Assembly (NCBI GenBank): GCA_018713975.1
Contig: DVOB01000034.1
Coordinates: 1-23,534, forward strand
DNA from: Lentihominibacter excrementipullorum
GTDB taxonomy: Bacteria; Bacillota; Clostridia; Peptostreptococcales; Anaerovoracaceae
Direction: 5' to 3'
Length of the DNA stretch: 23,534 nt
Part shown: positions 14,601 to 22,220 of the stretch, one piece after another
Numbering within the stretch: position 1 is the first letter of the stretch
Layout of the letters: every line of letters starts with the position of its first letter
Translations under genes and position numbers: made by a program
Notes under the pieces: model-generated
Database searches by the model: none
What the model was told of the DNA's origin: nothing
What the model saw: the letters and a program-made list of their open reading frames with translations, nothing else

Positions 14601-17600
14601 GCGTCATATCGTATATCTCAGCCGCTCCGCCGTCTGTATCCGCTAATGTCTCCCTGACGGAATATTTCCACGGCATGCCGTTAGGCGCATACTTTTCAAG
14701 CTCGACGGCGACCTGCTTGCCGGTTATGGTATAAGTCCAGACGTTGCCGCTCGTCTCATCCCATATCACACTATACAACCCATCCGACACCTCGGTTTTC
14801 CCTATGGAATTGCTCTGTCCCGGCTGTGAGTCGGCCTGCCTGTAAAGCGTCAGCGTTATTTCATCCGGCCTTGTTCCGAACACGTCATCGTAATCGTTCC
14901 AGTTTTTCTGCCCTGAGACGGTCACAATCTCCCTTTCAGTATCCTGTCTGTTGATGAAGGTGGCGGCGATCGTCCTTTCCTCTTCCGTGCCGTCTTCGCT
15001 GTCAGCCGCAGGAGTCAGCTCTCCTGTCGCCGGATCGCCGGGAACAGGCTCTCCCGTCATCTTCGTCTCAGCATATTCAATAGCCACATCCCCCTCCACG
15101 GCCCACGTATCGTAACCGTTGAGGCTGCTCTTCACCTCCTTGACGGTATAGACGTACGGTGAACCGTTGGGAGCGTATATCTCCAGGGCTTCAAAGGTGA
15201 TGACCTTTTCCAGCGGCTCGAAATCGCCGTTCTCATCGACCTGCGACCCGTTCACGGTCACAGGATCTCCTGTGAAGAAGGACGCTATCTTCGAAAGCAG
15301 GCCTCCGGCCTGGCTCTCATACTCGTCCCGTACAGCTTCCGAACTCCATGTCATTGTGTCCACTGTCTCAGCAGGCGAGGTGGTCCCATCGTTTTTCGTA
15401 TAGGTCCTGGTCAGTTCAAAGGTGACGGCAGGATATGCCTCCGGAGCCCACCGTTCTCCATCTTTTGCCATCGGAAGGTACAGAAGCTTCTTTACGGAAA
15501 GTGACCCCAGGTTTTCCTCGTTATCATAAGTATTCTCGATGACCACGCCGGAGCTGCTGCCGGCCTGGTCGAACACCTTGGAAAAATCCGGGCCTGTGAT
15601 GTTGCTACCGCTGCCCTGAATATCAGTAGCCATGGAGGTCTCCACTACGGTGTACCTCCACAGATTGCCGTCCTCATCGTACTTCTGGAGTCTGGAAGCA
15701 TTTTCGTCTTCAGGCGTTATCACCATTTCCCCGTCCTCTCCGAAGTTATATTCATTCACACCTTCATACAGGAACTGGAATCTGTAACTGCCATTCCTCG
15801 ATATATCCGCCCAATCGCTCCCCTTTATGGTGATCTCGGCAATCTTCTTTCCATCGGTGGCCGGATCGCCGGAAGAATCGCTTGCCAGCTGCCTGTAAAG
15901 GGTGAAGGTCGCCGTAGGCAGATCTTTCATATCATAACCTGCCGGCAGGGAGCTCCACAGCTTTTCCGCCGTCACCTCCACGTACCTGTCCAGATGATTG
16001 TTGAATGTTCCTTCCTCGATGAGGGCATAGTGAGAAGTCCCGTATCCATCTCCCGACTCCACATCGCTGACGTTCTGAACGTATCCATTTTCTATCGCAG
16101 CCTCTGTTACCTCGTATTCCGAGCCGATATAATCCTCCGATGTAACATCTTCGTCTGTCCCATCGTGATTCGGATCGAGATAGTATACGTCGGTGTAGTC
16201 GAATGAACCTCTGTCCACAATGGTCTTCTCGATGGCATAATAGGTCATCTCATATCCCAGGGCGTCGTACTTTGGAACACCCTCTATCTGAGCCAGCCAG
16301 TAATGCTCCCTGCTGTACTGTCCGCCCTGATCCGTCAGCTCATCGTCAAAGGTCCATCTGTAATCCCGCTGATATACCTGCGTCTGCTCCTTTATCGCCC
16401 CGTCTTCCTCATAGTGGGAAACACTGTAGATGTCAAGATATATGTCGGGACGCAGGCTGTTTTCATAATTATACAGATCGTGCCACAGCTTCTTCCATTT
16501 GATATCTTTCGCTCCGGAAAGATAGTTTTCCACACCGATGGTCTGTACGTCCGGTTTGCCGTGGTTATCGACGATCTGATACTCGCCCTCCGCGTACCTG
16601 GTGCTGTAGTCGGCGATGAGGCTGTAGAGGTTTTCATACTTGTTCTCGATGTCACCTCGCGATATCTCCTTGCCGTCTTCGATCCACACCTCCCGTATGT
16701 CGTAACGGACGATATCGCTGTTGGCGTCATACTTAGGCAGGTTGTAGAAATATATCTTCTGATCATCCGTAAAATCCACGGTCTGCCTGTAGGAAACACG
16801 GTTTCCCTCATTGTCGTATATAGCGACATCGCTTTCCTTTCGTCCGATGGACACGTAACCGTTGCCGTCTTTGTCATTACCCACTTTGTAATCGCCGTGG
16901 TTGGCGTTGTACTGAGCGCTGTCGTGGAAATCAAGCTCAATGGCGAGCCGGATGTCAACACTACTTTCTTTTTTGATTCGTTTCAGCTCCTCCGCTATCG
17001 CCTGTCTCTGGCTCCCGTCTCCGTCGGTCCATTCCTTGGTCACGGTGAGATCCACATTACCCAGCCGCCTGTTCTCAGCCGTGTAAAACTTAAGACCTTC
17101 CACCGTTTCCACGCTGTAGCTGACCTCGTACTTGTGATTTTCGGCCTGATACTGGAGGGTGGAGTAATCGTTGTTGCTGCCTGTATCCAGGACAGGGGCG
17201 TCGCCGGTCCATGAATCGTATAAATCCTTATCAGCAGGAATGTCCGTATCCCCGACCTGCGTCTCCAGTATGTACACATCGTCCTGATCTACGTCGGCCG
17301 GAATGCTCAGCCAGTCGTACCATGCTCCCTGAGAACCATCCCCGTCAGTCTGCCCCAACGTTACGCTTCCTAAAGGCTCGTCAGGATTTGTCTTATCATA
17401 AGCCGTTATGGTCACCGGCTCCCTGTGGGCGATGTCGCTGTTGTCGTTCCAGTTCTTCCTGACCATGATCCGCTGGCCGGAGCCCGGTTTGTTGATAACA
17501 GTCGCGTAATAATCCCCATCCTGATCCTTCGTCACCTCGTATTCAGGGATATACGCCTGTTCTCCCGCCATTTCCAGCAGCACATACTCGTACTGATTCC

Positions 17601-20346
17601 CGTTCTCGTCAAATTCCACCAACGGACTGACGACGGCATTCCATGGACTCTCCTCCCTGACGGATATTCCCAGCTCTTCATTTACCTTCTCGGCCTCCTC
17701 GTCGGCCTCGCCATCCATGGTAAACTCCGCCACCTTCTTATCACTCGTTATATCTTCACCGTTGATGACCCTGTATATGGCAAATTTCACGGACGCATCT
17801 TCAGGCGGGTCCGTCTCCTTGCCATCTTCATCGTACCACTTCTTATCCACCGTATACTTGACGGTGTTGGCGATACTGTTAGTTATGACAGTATCGCCTG
17901 TCTCCTCATCTGTCTCCGACAGCGAAGTGTACTCCACATCCCTGCCATCCTGACGGAGAACAAAGAAGGCCTTCAGAAAATTCTCCTCATCGACCGTCAG
18001 CTCGATCTTTTCATCCCCCTGATATACGCCTGTCTCCCGCCAGATATACTGGAGCTGCTGGCCGAACTCATCGTACTTCGGCACGGTCTCGCTTATATCG
18101 TCCACAGATATCTCAGCCGAGAAGTCCTCCATGGTCCGGGTCTTCCCTGTCGATTCCCATCGTTCATCATCTTCGGACTTCGAATAAAGGGTCATCTCTA
18201 TTTTCACCCCATCGAATGCTGCCTGGAAGGCGGCGGCATTCCATATCTTTGACACGGACACGCTGGTGCTTTCATCTATCCTGTTGAGGATGATCCCGCC
18301 GTTGTAGAGGAAGGTATTGCCTTCCTGGCGGCGAGGCTCGTTATCAGGATCCTCCCCGGTGATCTCCACACCTTCTACCGTATCATGATATCCATTGACT
18401 CCTCCGAATACCTGAATATAATTCTGTGCTGCTTCGTTATCTATATCAGTCGTATCCAAATATTCCCTGAGGACGTAGTAATAACTGTACCCTTCCGTAT
18501 CGTACTTCGGAAGGTCCTCGAACTGGAGCTTCTGGGAATCGAATCCATCTTCTCCCTCGACCGGATCCTTCAATCCGCTGCTGTCCAGCTCTATGCTCAT
18601 TATATCGCCTGTTCCGTCTCTGACAGGCGCTGCGGTCGTATAGCTGCTGCCTTCCCTGTACCTCCAGAGCTGGAATTCTCCCGTAGGCCGGTTATCGACA
18701 GTCTCGTCTTCGCCGTCATCGAGCCATATCTTGGCAGCTTCATAATCTCTCGTTCCTGCCAGAGTAAGATACATGGTGCCGCCATCGTAAAGCTGGTCAG
18801 TCTGAGCTGAAAATCCCGGAACAGCCGTGTTATCATAGATTATCGAGTAGTAATCCCCCTTTTCAAATCCGGGAACGTCTTCAAAATCATCAACCAGGAT
18901 CTTGTCCTCATCTTCAAACTTATCCTCCATGCTGTAGGTTATTCTCGTACCGTCCAGGTTGTACTTCGGCACACCTGTCATGCTGCACTTGCCGTTCTTG
19001 TTCTCGCTGTCGACCTCCACATCTATATCGAATCTGCCGCTGTGCTCCTCGTCCGTCAGATCGATGGATTCCCTCACGCCCTGACGATATTCGACATTGA
19101 AATAGAAATTCTTCTTTATCACATCCTCCGCAACAGTCTCATCCACAGCATTCCCGCCCTTTCTGAAAGCGAGATCGAACACTATGTCCTCCATAAGAAC
19201 ATAGTACCATCCGGGCTCTGTCAGACCGGTATAAATACTTTCACCTGATCCTATGTCCTCCCGGGTAACCTCCGTAAGCTGATAACCGTTCGCTGCCGCC
19301 GGAACTACTTCCCACTGGATATCATCGTAAACTGTAACATCCCCATATGCATCGTAATATGTCACCTTGCTCGGGAGCTGAGGGATCTGGACGTTCCATC
19401 TGCCTATGCCGTTTTCAGTGATACTCACTTCAGGCATCTGAGTAAGGCCGAGAGTCGCCATGTTATCCGCAGTAAGCTCGGCGAAGCTGCCGTTTCCTTC
19501 CAGGGAAAAGCGAAGCACAGGAACCATCTCCGCAGTCCCGGGCCTGATGCTCATTTCGTCATTGTTGTCCACCCAGAAGATATCGGAGGACTGGACGTCC
19601 TGTCTCTCGTCTATATCGACACGCTCCCGGGAAGACAGGCTCCTTGCTGTCATCTTCCCGGAGAGGCTGTTCTTCCCGGATAAACTATCTGTTCCGAAAA
19701 GACCCGGCAGATCCTTCTCATCGGATATCATGACTGTGAAGCTCTCCGCGTCCACGGCTATATTTTCCGCATCTACAGGCTCCGCCTCATTTCCTTCTCC
19801 ATATCGCGCCCCGGCCAGGACATCACCGGCCTCCACAGTCACGTCATGTGCTCCCGGCTCCGTCGCGGCTCCCTCAGCCTTTCCAAAGTCAAGATCCGCT
19901 TTCAATACAGGCTCCTGGCGATCCAACGTGAATTCGAGGAAAAGCGCCCCATCATCTCCGTGTCTGATAGAAATATCATTCCCTGCGGAAGGTTTGACCG
20001 TTATGGTCTCGTCCAGCTCCGATCCGGGATCTCGAAACTGCATGAGAAGCTGAGCCTCGTCTTCCTCCAGCCTTATCTCCATATCCACGGAGTCCGCCCC
20101 GCTCTTTTCAGGATCATAGGCAGCCTCGAGGGAAACCTTCACCTTTTCCCTCTCAGCGTTGTCGTACGCCTTCTCAGGCTTCCAGGACAGCGTGATCATA
20201 CGGCCGTCGGCTCCGCCTTCCGTCCCTGAGTCTTCTTTATCCCGTCCCCCCTCGTATGCAGCACTTATCGTACCCGGCATCATCGTCACTATCATGACCA
20301 GCGTCATCATCATGACCATGAACTTCTTCCCTGCACTCACTCTCAT
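11635..20346 (-). CDS. Giant Cna-B-repeat surface protein (putative phase-variable adhesin)
   Basis: The 2903-residue protein has a signal peptide (about 1-29, hydrophobic core ending at TISA), a unique N-terminal region to about 530, then about 15 Cna-B-like modules. Each begins with a V-x-K-x-W-type strand; tryptophans fall near residues 541, 702, 837, 966, 1106, 1288, 1464, 1816, 1952, 2159, 2295, 2426, 2552 and 2669, with one module near 1617 having Leu instead. Most include a KYDxxG...Y-x-V-x-E strand, which suits Lys-Asn/Asp isopeptide bonds. A last pilin-like domain (from about 2752) precedes a short linker, DTKTGDD, a hydrophobic helix and RRKSRK. That is a wall-sorting-type tail without the usual LPxTG proline. 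The protein is strongly acidic. It is probably a wall-attached stalk-like adhesin. It lies 44 bp after an HTH gene and downstream of an invertible promoter segment. Confidence 0.92.
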   Translation of the reverse strand: MRVSAGKKFMVMMMTLVMIVTMMPGTISAAYEGGRDKEDSGTEGGADGRMITLSWKPEKAYDNAEREKVKVSLEAAYDPEKSGADSVDMEIRLEEDEAQLLMQFRDPGSELDETITVKPSAGNDISIRHGDDGALFLEFTLDRQEPVLKADLDFGKAEGAATEPGAHDVTVEAGDVLAGARYGEGNEAEPVDAENIAVDAESFTVMISDEKDLPGLFGTDSLSGKNSLSGKMTARSLSSRERVDIDERQDVQSSDIFWVDNNDEMSIRPGTAEMVPVLRFSLEGNGSFAELTADNMATLGLTQMPEVSITENGIGRWNVQIPQLPSKVTYYDAYGDVTVYDDIQWEVVPAAANGYQLTEVTREDIGSGESIYTGLTEPGWYYVLMEDIVFDLAFRKGGNAVDETVAEDVIKKNFYFNVEYRQGVRESIDLTDEEHSGRFDIDVEVDSENKNGKCSMTGVPKYNLDGTRITYSMEDKFEDEDKILVDDFEDVPGFEKGDYYSIIYDNTAVPGFSAQTDQLYDGGTMYLTLAGTRDYEAAKIWLDDGEDETVDNRPTGEFQLWRYREGSSYTTAAPVRDGTGDIMSIELDSSGLKDPVEGEDGFDSQKLQFEDLPKYDTEGYSYYYVLREYLDTTDIDNEAAQNYIQVFGGVNGYHDTVEGVEITGEDPDNEPRRQEGNTFLYNGGIILNRIDESTSVSVSKIWNAAAFQAAFDGVKIEMTLYSKSEDDERWESTGKTRTMEDFSAEISVDDISETVPKYDEFGQQLQYIWRETGVYQGDEKIELTVDEENFLKAFFVLRQDGRDVEYTSLSETDEETGDTVITNSIANTVKYTVDKKWYDEDGKETDPPEDASVKFAIYRVINGEDITSDKKVAEFTMDGEADEEAEKVNEELGISVREESPWNAVVSPLVEFDENGNQYEYVLLEMAGEQAYIPEYEVTKDQDGDYYATVINKPGSGQRIMVRKNWNDNSDIAHREPVTITAYDKTNPDEPLGSVTLGQTDGDGSQGAWYDWLSIPADVDQDDVYILETQVGDTDIPADKDLYDSWTGDAPVLDTGSNNDYSTLQYQAENHKYEVSYSVETVEGLKFYTAENRRLGNVDLTVTKEWTDGDGSQRQAIAEELKRIKKESSVDIRLAIELDFHDSAQYNANHGDYKVGNDKDGNGYVSIGRKESDVAIYDNEGNRVSYRQTVDFTDDQKIYFYNLPKYDANSDIVRYDIREVWIEDGKEISRGDIENKYENLYSLIADYSTRYAEGEYQIVDNHGKPDVQTIGVENYLSGAKDIKWKKLWHDLYNYENSLRPDIYLDIYSVSHYEEDGAIKEQTQVYQRDYRWTFDDELTDQGGQYSREHYWLAQIEGVPKYDALGYEMTYYAIEKTIVDRGSFDYTDVYYLDPNHDGTDEDVTSEDYIGSEYEVTEAAIENGYVQNVSDVESGDGYGTSHYALIEEGTFNNHLDRYVEVTAEKLWSSLPAGYDMKDLPTATFTLYRQLASDSSGDPATDGKKIAEITIKGSDWADISRNGSYRFQFLYEGVNEYNFGEDGEMVITPEDENASRLQKYDEDGNLWRYTVVETSMATDIQGSGSNITGPDFSKVFDQAGSSSGVVIENTYDNEENLGSLSVKKLLYLPMAKDGERWAPEAYPAVTFELTRTYTKNDGTTSPAETVDTMTWSSEAVRDEYESQAGGLLSKIASFFTGDPVTVNGSQVDENGDFEPLEKVITFEALEIYAPNGSPYVYTVKEVKSSLNGYDTWAVEGDVAIEYAETKMTGEPVPGDPATGELTPAADSEDGTEEERTIAATFINRQDTEREIVTVSGQKNWNDYDDVFGTRPDEITLTLYRQADSQPGQSNSIGKTEVSDGLYSVIWDETSGNVWTYTITGKQVAVELEKYAPNGMPWKYSVRETLADTDGGAAEIYDMTPAGGETSAKGAAGDSGEITLGHLTNSMMTSTSFSKTWVDSDGDVIDEDLLGVELSVDFTLQVAEVTKGEDSQEQISEWSDAETYFRTNLGWIDDNGRSAYENVFGEDGEYQFTQTKTGHIDDDEVWGKDNRGSFSGLPGYIKKDSSSAETTQLTYRVVERKIRYEAGENTVIQNVNVTADEGTTYKLEFPEASVGDEDAGAFDGPFAPAYPDGDGWSSDGAYNDSDSDFANMLKTTEMAAKKIWQGDDNNAYGTREETGRGDYDWEVTFVVQQRLDGDEWSDVMVNGEGGETPLTITIYGTDLQTGSDVVTFSGLPETGLTGGTYQYRIRELDTDDTVIDGTAGNDRYNTSYEVDYDREDGVTTVTNRLETTRIYADKIWNKGIKDKQTLTFELKYLDEDGETWRSFVPAATVTLDGIPELAQTVPGSLPAVGASYGEYDSWRASWSNVPLVMAGSSLDNDGHTIYTVVEKDTGRYLIETTGGDKNYDGEKYHTFDISNNEKTSLTVEKSWLGVEPDALKEVTASIYRAAVTDEELEAGKLDGDSRAEAVPGNDGGEMTVTLNKGNGWNVTIEDLPKYDGEGKTYVYFARETVIGGEEPPEDELYISYKNGRDPASGDYSTRIINVGRTDIEGSKTWKDNGGAYGTRPDDVELKLYRATAEGEPALVDADTMKEEGIAFRWANKDGDRWSYQYTGLPVTDSRGNEYAYSVKEAEEMEAGDGDVYRAGSEGTSDNGYALTNTLTDTIDIPVEKVWTDSDDKGGTRPDSIRLVLCANGEEYREATVERPDTDDGRWAYTFEGLPEYDEDGVRIEYTVAEKEVPDGYDVRVDGMTVENVARGGLTVTKTVKGNAGDKDKEFTFIVTLDNENITGLYGDMEFEDGKARFTISDGESLSADGLPGGTGYSVREEEGGSDGYVTRSENSEGTIPAGDIITVKYINSKDIPPADGSDTDTKTGDDTSLAIPAAVMAASLAAIAAVLAGIRRKSRK

Positions 20347-20390
20347 ACAGCTTTCTCCTCACTTTCGAAAAACAATACATCCACACGCTT

Positions 20391-20843
20391 TCAGAGTTTC
20401 CCGGATACCCTCTTCTTCATCTCCTCCAGCTCAGCACGCTGTCTTTTTATGACATGCTCCTGTTTCCTTATCAACTCCTGCAGCAGCTTTATATGCTCCG
20501 CGGCTTCAAATCTGCCGTCCGCTCCGGGATCCCTGCGCTTATCGGTCATATGACGAGTATCGTCATCCGCTCCGGAATCGGGGATGTCGATGTCAAGGGC
20601 GCCTGAGCAATACATCGCTCTCCACCTCGAACATGCTCTCTCGACCCTTTTCGATCCAAGCACTGTCGTATCGAATCCCGCATTCCTGAATATATTTCCA
20701 GGTCGTTCTCCATTCAGATATTTGCACATGAACAACTTCTTGAAGTCATCGGAATATTTTATCCGCGCAGAATCTACCGATACGACGTACGGATTGCGCC
20801 TGAGTTCTTCGATCTCCTCCTGCGTAAGCTTTCCTCGTCCCAC
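20391..20843 (-). CDS. Small HTH-domain protein with C-terminal coiled coil
   Basis: I chose the GTG at 20843 because GAGGAGG lies 7 bp or so before it; the open frame reaches back to 20954 but that part overlaps the recombination site and untranslated leader. The 150-residue product has an N-terminal helical domain (LTQEEIEELRRNPYVVSVDSA, then KYSDDFKKLFMCKYLNGERPGNIFRNAGFD), which resembles the helix-turn-helix of transposase-OrfA-like proteins of clostridia. A charged, disordered linker follows, then a coiled coil (about 112-148, LLQELIRKQEHVIKRQRAELEEMKK). It probably binds DNA and oligomerises. It is the first gene after the invertible promoter and lies 44 bp before the giant adhesin gene, so both should switch together. 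A role in setting switch orientation or adhesin expression is possible but not shown. Confidence 0.75.
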   Translation of the reverse strand: MGRGKLTQEEIEELRRNPYVVSVDSARIKYSDDFKKLFMCKYLNGERPGNIFRNAGFDTTVLGSKRVERACSRWRAMYCSGALDIDIPDSGADDDTRHMTDKRRDPGADGRFEAAEHIKLLQELIRKQEHVIKRQRAELEEMKKRVSGKL

Positions 20844-20920
20844 TTTTCTCCCTCCTCTAAACGATATGCATTTTGCAGAAAGACGCGCAGCTCTTCCGTG
20901 CAGCCATAGGCTCCATACCA

Positions 20921-20941
20921 CATAATTCGTCTTATGTGGTA
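20921..20941 (+). repeat. Left inverted repeat of the invertible segment (recombination site)
   Basis: It contains CATAATTCGTCTTATGT, shared exactly and in opposite orientation with 21206-21226; over 21 bp, 20 bases match. Within the site, CATAA and TTATG flank a 6-bp spacer TTCGTC, the layout of a tyrosine-recombinase core site with two binding arms around an asymmetric crossover region. It lies about 78 bp upstream of the HTH gene start. Confidence 0.88.
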
Positions 20942-20978
20942 CATAGATATACATTTTAAAATATGATTAGATATATAC

Positions 20979-21008
20979 AGTATAGTATGTAACACCAGCG
21001 CATGTCAA
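20979..21008 (-). promoter_or_regulatory. Near-consensus sigma-A promoter inside the invertible segment
   Basis: On the minus strand TTGACA (21008-21003), an 18-bp spacer and TATACT (20984-20979) point to the HTH gene about 135 bp downstream. It is the only strong promoter seen between the recombinase and the giant adhesin. The transcript would pass through the left repeat. Confidence 0.8.
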
Positions 21009-21042
21009 TTGAACTTTAATACCAATTTAACATTCTTTTCAC

Positions 21043-21081
21043 AAAAAATCACCCTTATGCTTGAAAAAGCCAATTAAGGGT
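21043..21081 (-). terminator. Intrinsic terminator between recombinase and invertible promoter
   Basis: On the minus strand ACCCTTA and TAAGGGT pair, with extra TTGGCTT/AAGC pairing in the loop, followed by GATTTTTTG. It would stop transcripts coming from the recombinase before they reach the promoter in this orientation. Confidence 0.75.
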
Positions 21082-21112
21082 TACTTTAGATGACTGACAT
21101 ATCTTCTTTTTT

Positions 21113-21129
21113 ATCATCGTTTCGATGAT
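21113..21129. repeat. Small perfect hairpin in the invertible segment
   Basis: ATCATCG and CGATGAT pair around a TTT loop. It has a T run before it on the plus strand and no T tract after it on either side, so it is not a standard terminator. It could be a protein-binding site. Confidence 0.45.
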
Positions 21130-21205
21130 CGTTAACCTGATCTTTACGAAAAATCCTTTATATCCCTTTTTTTGTTTAGCAATGGTACAAACTGTCGGAG
21201 ATCCA

Positions 21206-21226
21206 TACAACATAAGACGAATTATG
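21206..21226 (-). repeat. Right inverted repeat of the invertible segment (recombination site)
   Basis: It contains ACATAAGACGAATTATG, the exact reverse complement of 17 bp of the left site, with a further 3 of 4 matching bases. The spacer reads GACGAA, the inverse of TTCGTC at the left site, so recombination must invert rather than delete. It begins 3 bp after the recombinase stop codon. Confidence 0.88.
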
Positions 21227-21229
21227 CCG

Positions 21230-22072
21230 TCACAGCACCAATCCCAGCGCATCGATCTTTCTGCGATGTTCGTACCCTGAGGTCATTATATATATCCTGG
21301 TCGTGTCTATATTGCTGTGCCCCAGCACATCAGCCAGTTTCGCTATGTCCTTATCGTTTTCATAGAAACATCTGGCAAAAAGATGACGTACATTGTGCGG
21401 GAATACCTTTTCTTTCCCTACTCCTGCTTTTTCGCCGAGCCTTTTCATCATCTTCCATATATTCGACCTGTCCAGCGGTTTCCTGCCGCTGGTCACGAAA
21501 ACCGGGCCGCCGGTGAGCTTTTCCCTGCGTATATAGCTCTGGAGGCGTTTTTTCAGCCTTCCTGCGATAAGGACAGTCCTGTTCTTTCCCTTGAGCCATA
21601 TACTGGCTTCTCCCTTTTCCACAGCCTCCACCGTTATATATCTCAGCTCCGACACTCTTATGCCCGTACCGCCGAGGGTCTGCATCAACAGACTCATCCG
21701 CTCATCTCCCTGAGCTATCGCCTGATCGATCATGCTGAGATATTCACGCTTAGTCAGCTCCTTTTCTCTGGGGCAGTACGCACGCCGTTGTATTCTCATA
21801 GTCTTCACCCTCAGATCTCTTCTGCCTGTGTATTCAAGGAATCCGTTTATAGCCGCCAGCTTCGTATTCACACTGGAGATCCTGTACCTTTCGCAAAGCT
21901 GCCTCTTATATTTTATGACCGCTTCCTTCGTTACGCATCCATCTGCCGCCGCTCTGCTCATTTCGATGATAAATGCCGAGATATCCCTGCGATACTGATT
22001 CACGGTCGCTCTGGACCGTTCTTTTCTCGTGAGATAACCAATATAGCTTTCAAGTTGTTCATACATGTTCAT
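21230..22072 (-). CDS. Tyrosine recombinase (XerC/D-like integrase), likely the switch invertase
   Basis: The 280-residue protein has an N-terminal SAM-like core-binding domain (about 1-90) and a C-terminal catalytic domain with all expected residues: Arg139 (GGTGIRVSELR), Lys163 region (WLKGKNR), His226 and Arg229 (FPHNVRHLFA), His252 (LGHSNIDTTRIY) and the nucleophile Tyr261. It is therefore probably active. Its stop codon is 3 bp from the right recombination site, and no phage or transposon genes are nearby, so I infer that it inverts the adjacent segment. The ATG at 22072 is very close to AAAGGGG; the ATG two codons later (22066) has better spacing and may be used. It is divergent from the HdeD-like gene. 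Confidence 0.92.
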   Translation of the reverse strand: MNMYEQLESYIGYLTRKERSRATVNQYRRDISAFIIEMSRAAADGCVTKEAVIKYKRQLCERYRISSVNTKLAAINGFLEYTGRRDLRVKTMRIQRRAYCPREKELTKREYLSMIDQAIAQGDERMSLLMQTLGGTGIRVSELRYITVEAVEKGEASIWLKGKNRTVLIAGRLKKRLQSYIRREKLTGGPVFVTSGRKPLDRSNIWKMMKRLGEKAGVGKEKVFPHNVRHLFARCFYENDKDIAKLADVLGHSNIDTTRIYIMTSGYEHRRKIDALGLVL

Positions 22073-22096
22073 TTCCCCTTTCGACTTCTCATAAAA

Positions 22097-22125
22097 TTGA
22101 ACATTACATCAATATATATTATATC
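22097..22125 (+). promoter_or_regulatory. Promoter for the HdeD-like gene
   Basis: TTGAAC (22097-22102), a 17-bp spacer and TATATC (22120-22125) lie about 95 bp before the start codon. A TATAAT on the minus strand (22123-22118) overlaps it and may be the -10 of the recombinase gene, with only a poor -35, so the two genes may compete for one promoter region. Confidence 0.45.
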
Positions 22126-22220
22126 TGTTTTTACGTTGCATAAACCACCGCTTTACGCGGCAATAAACAGTATCATTGAGACAATCAATAAAACATATGA
22201 AAAAGGAGGATAATTAAGAT

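Larger units (their letters stand above)
20932..21215. mobile_element. Invertible promoter segment (phase-variation switch)
   Basis: The AT-rich, gene-free DNA between the two oppositely oriented sites is about 284 bp. It holds a minus-directed promoter near the left end, a minus-directed terminator in the middle and a small perfect hairpin (21113-21129) further right. Strand exchange between the sites would invert it as a unit. In the orientation given here, the promoter faces the HTH and giant-adhesin genes, which is the expected ON state. An open frame at 21055-21252 crosses the terminator and repeat and is not considered a gene. Confidence 0.82.

Noticed and set aside
16303..17214. 303-codon hydrophobic plus-strand frame opposite the giant gene
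   Set aside because: Its hydrophobic look comes from reading Asp/Glu/Tyr codons of the Cna-B modules in reverse; no RBS.
20844..20954. Longer N-terminus of the HTH protein starting at ATG 20954
   Set aside because: The extra 37 codons run over the left recombination site and have no RBS, while the GTG at 20843 has a strong one and gives the expected domain start.
21055..21252. 65-codon minus-strand frame within the invertible segment
   Set aside because: It overlaps the recombinase end, the right repeat and the terminator, has no RBS and no recognisable features.
21230..22072. Recombinase as part of a prophage or integrative element
   Set aside because: No excisionase, replication, phage structural or tRNA target is nearby, and its obvious partner sites are inverted and adjacent, which favours a local switch.
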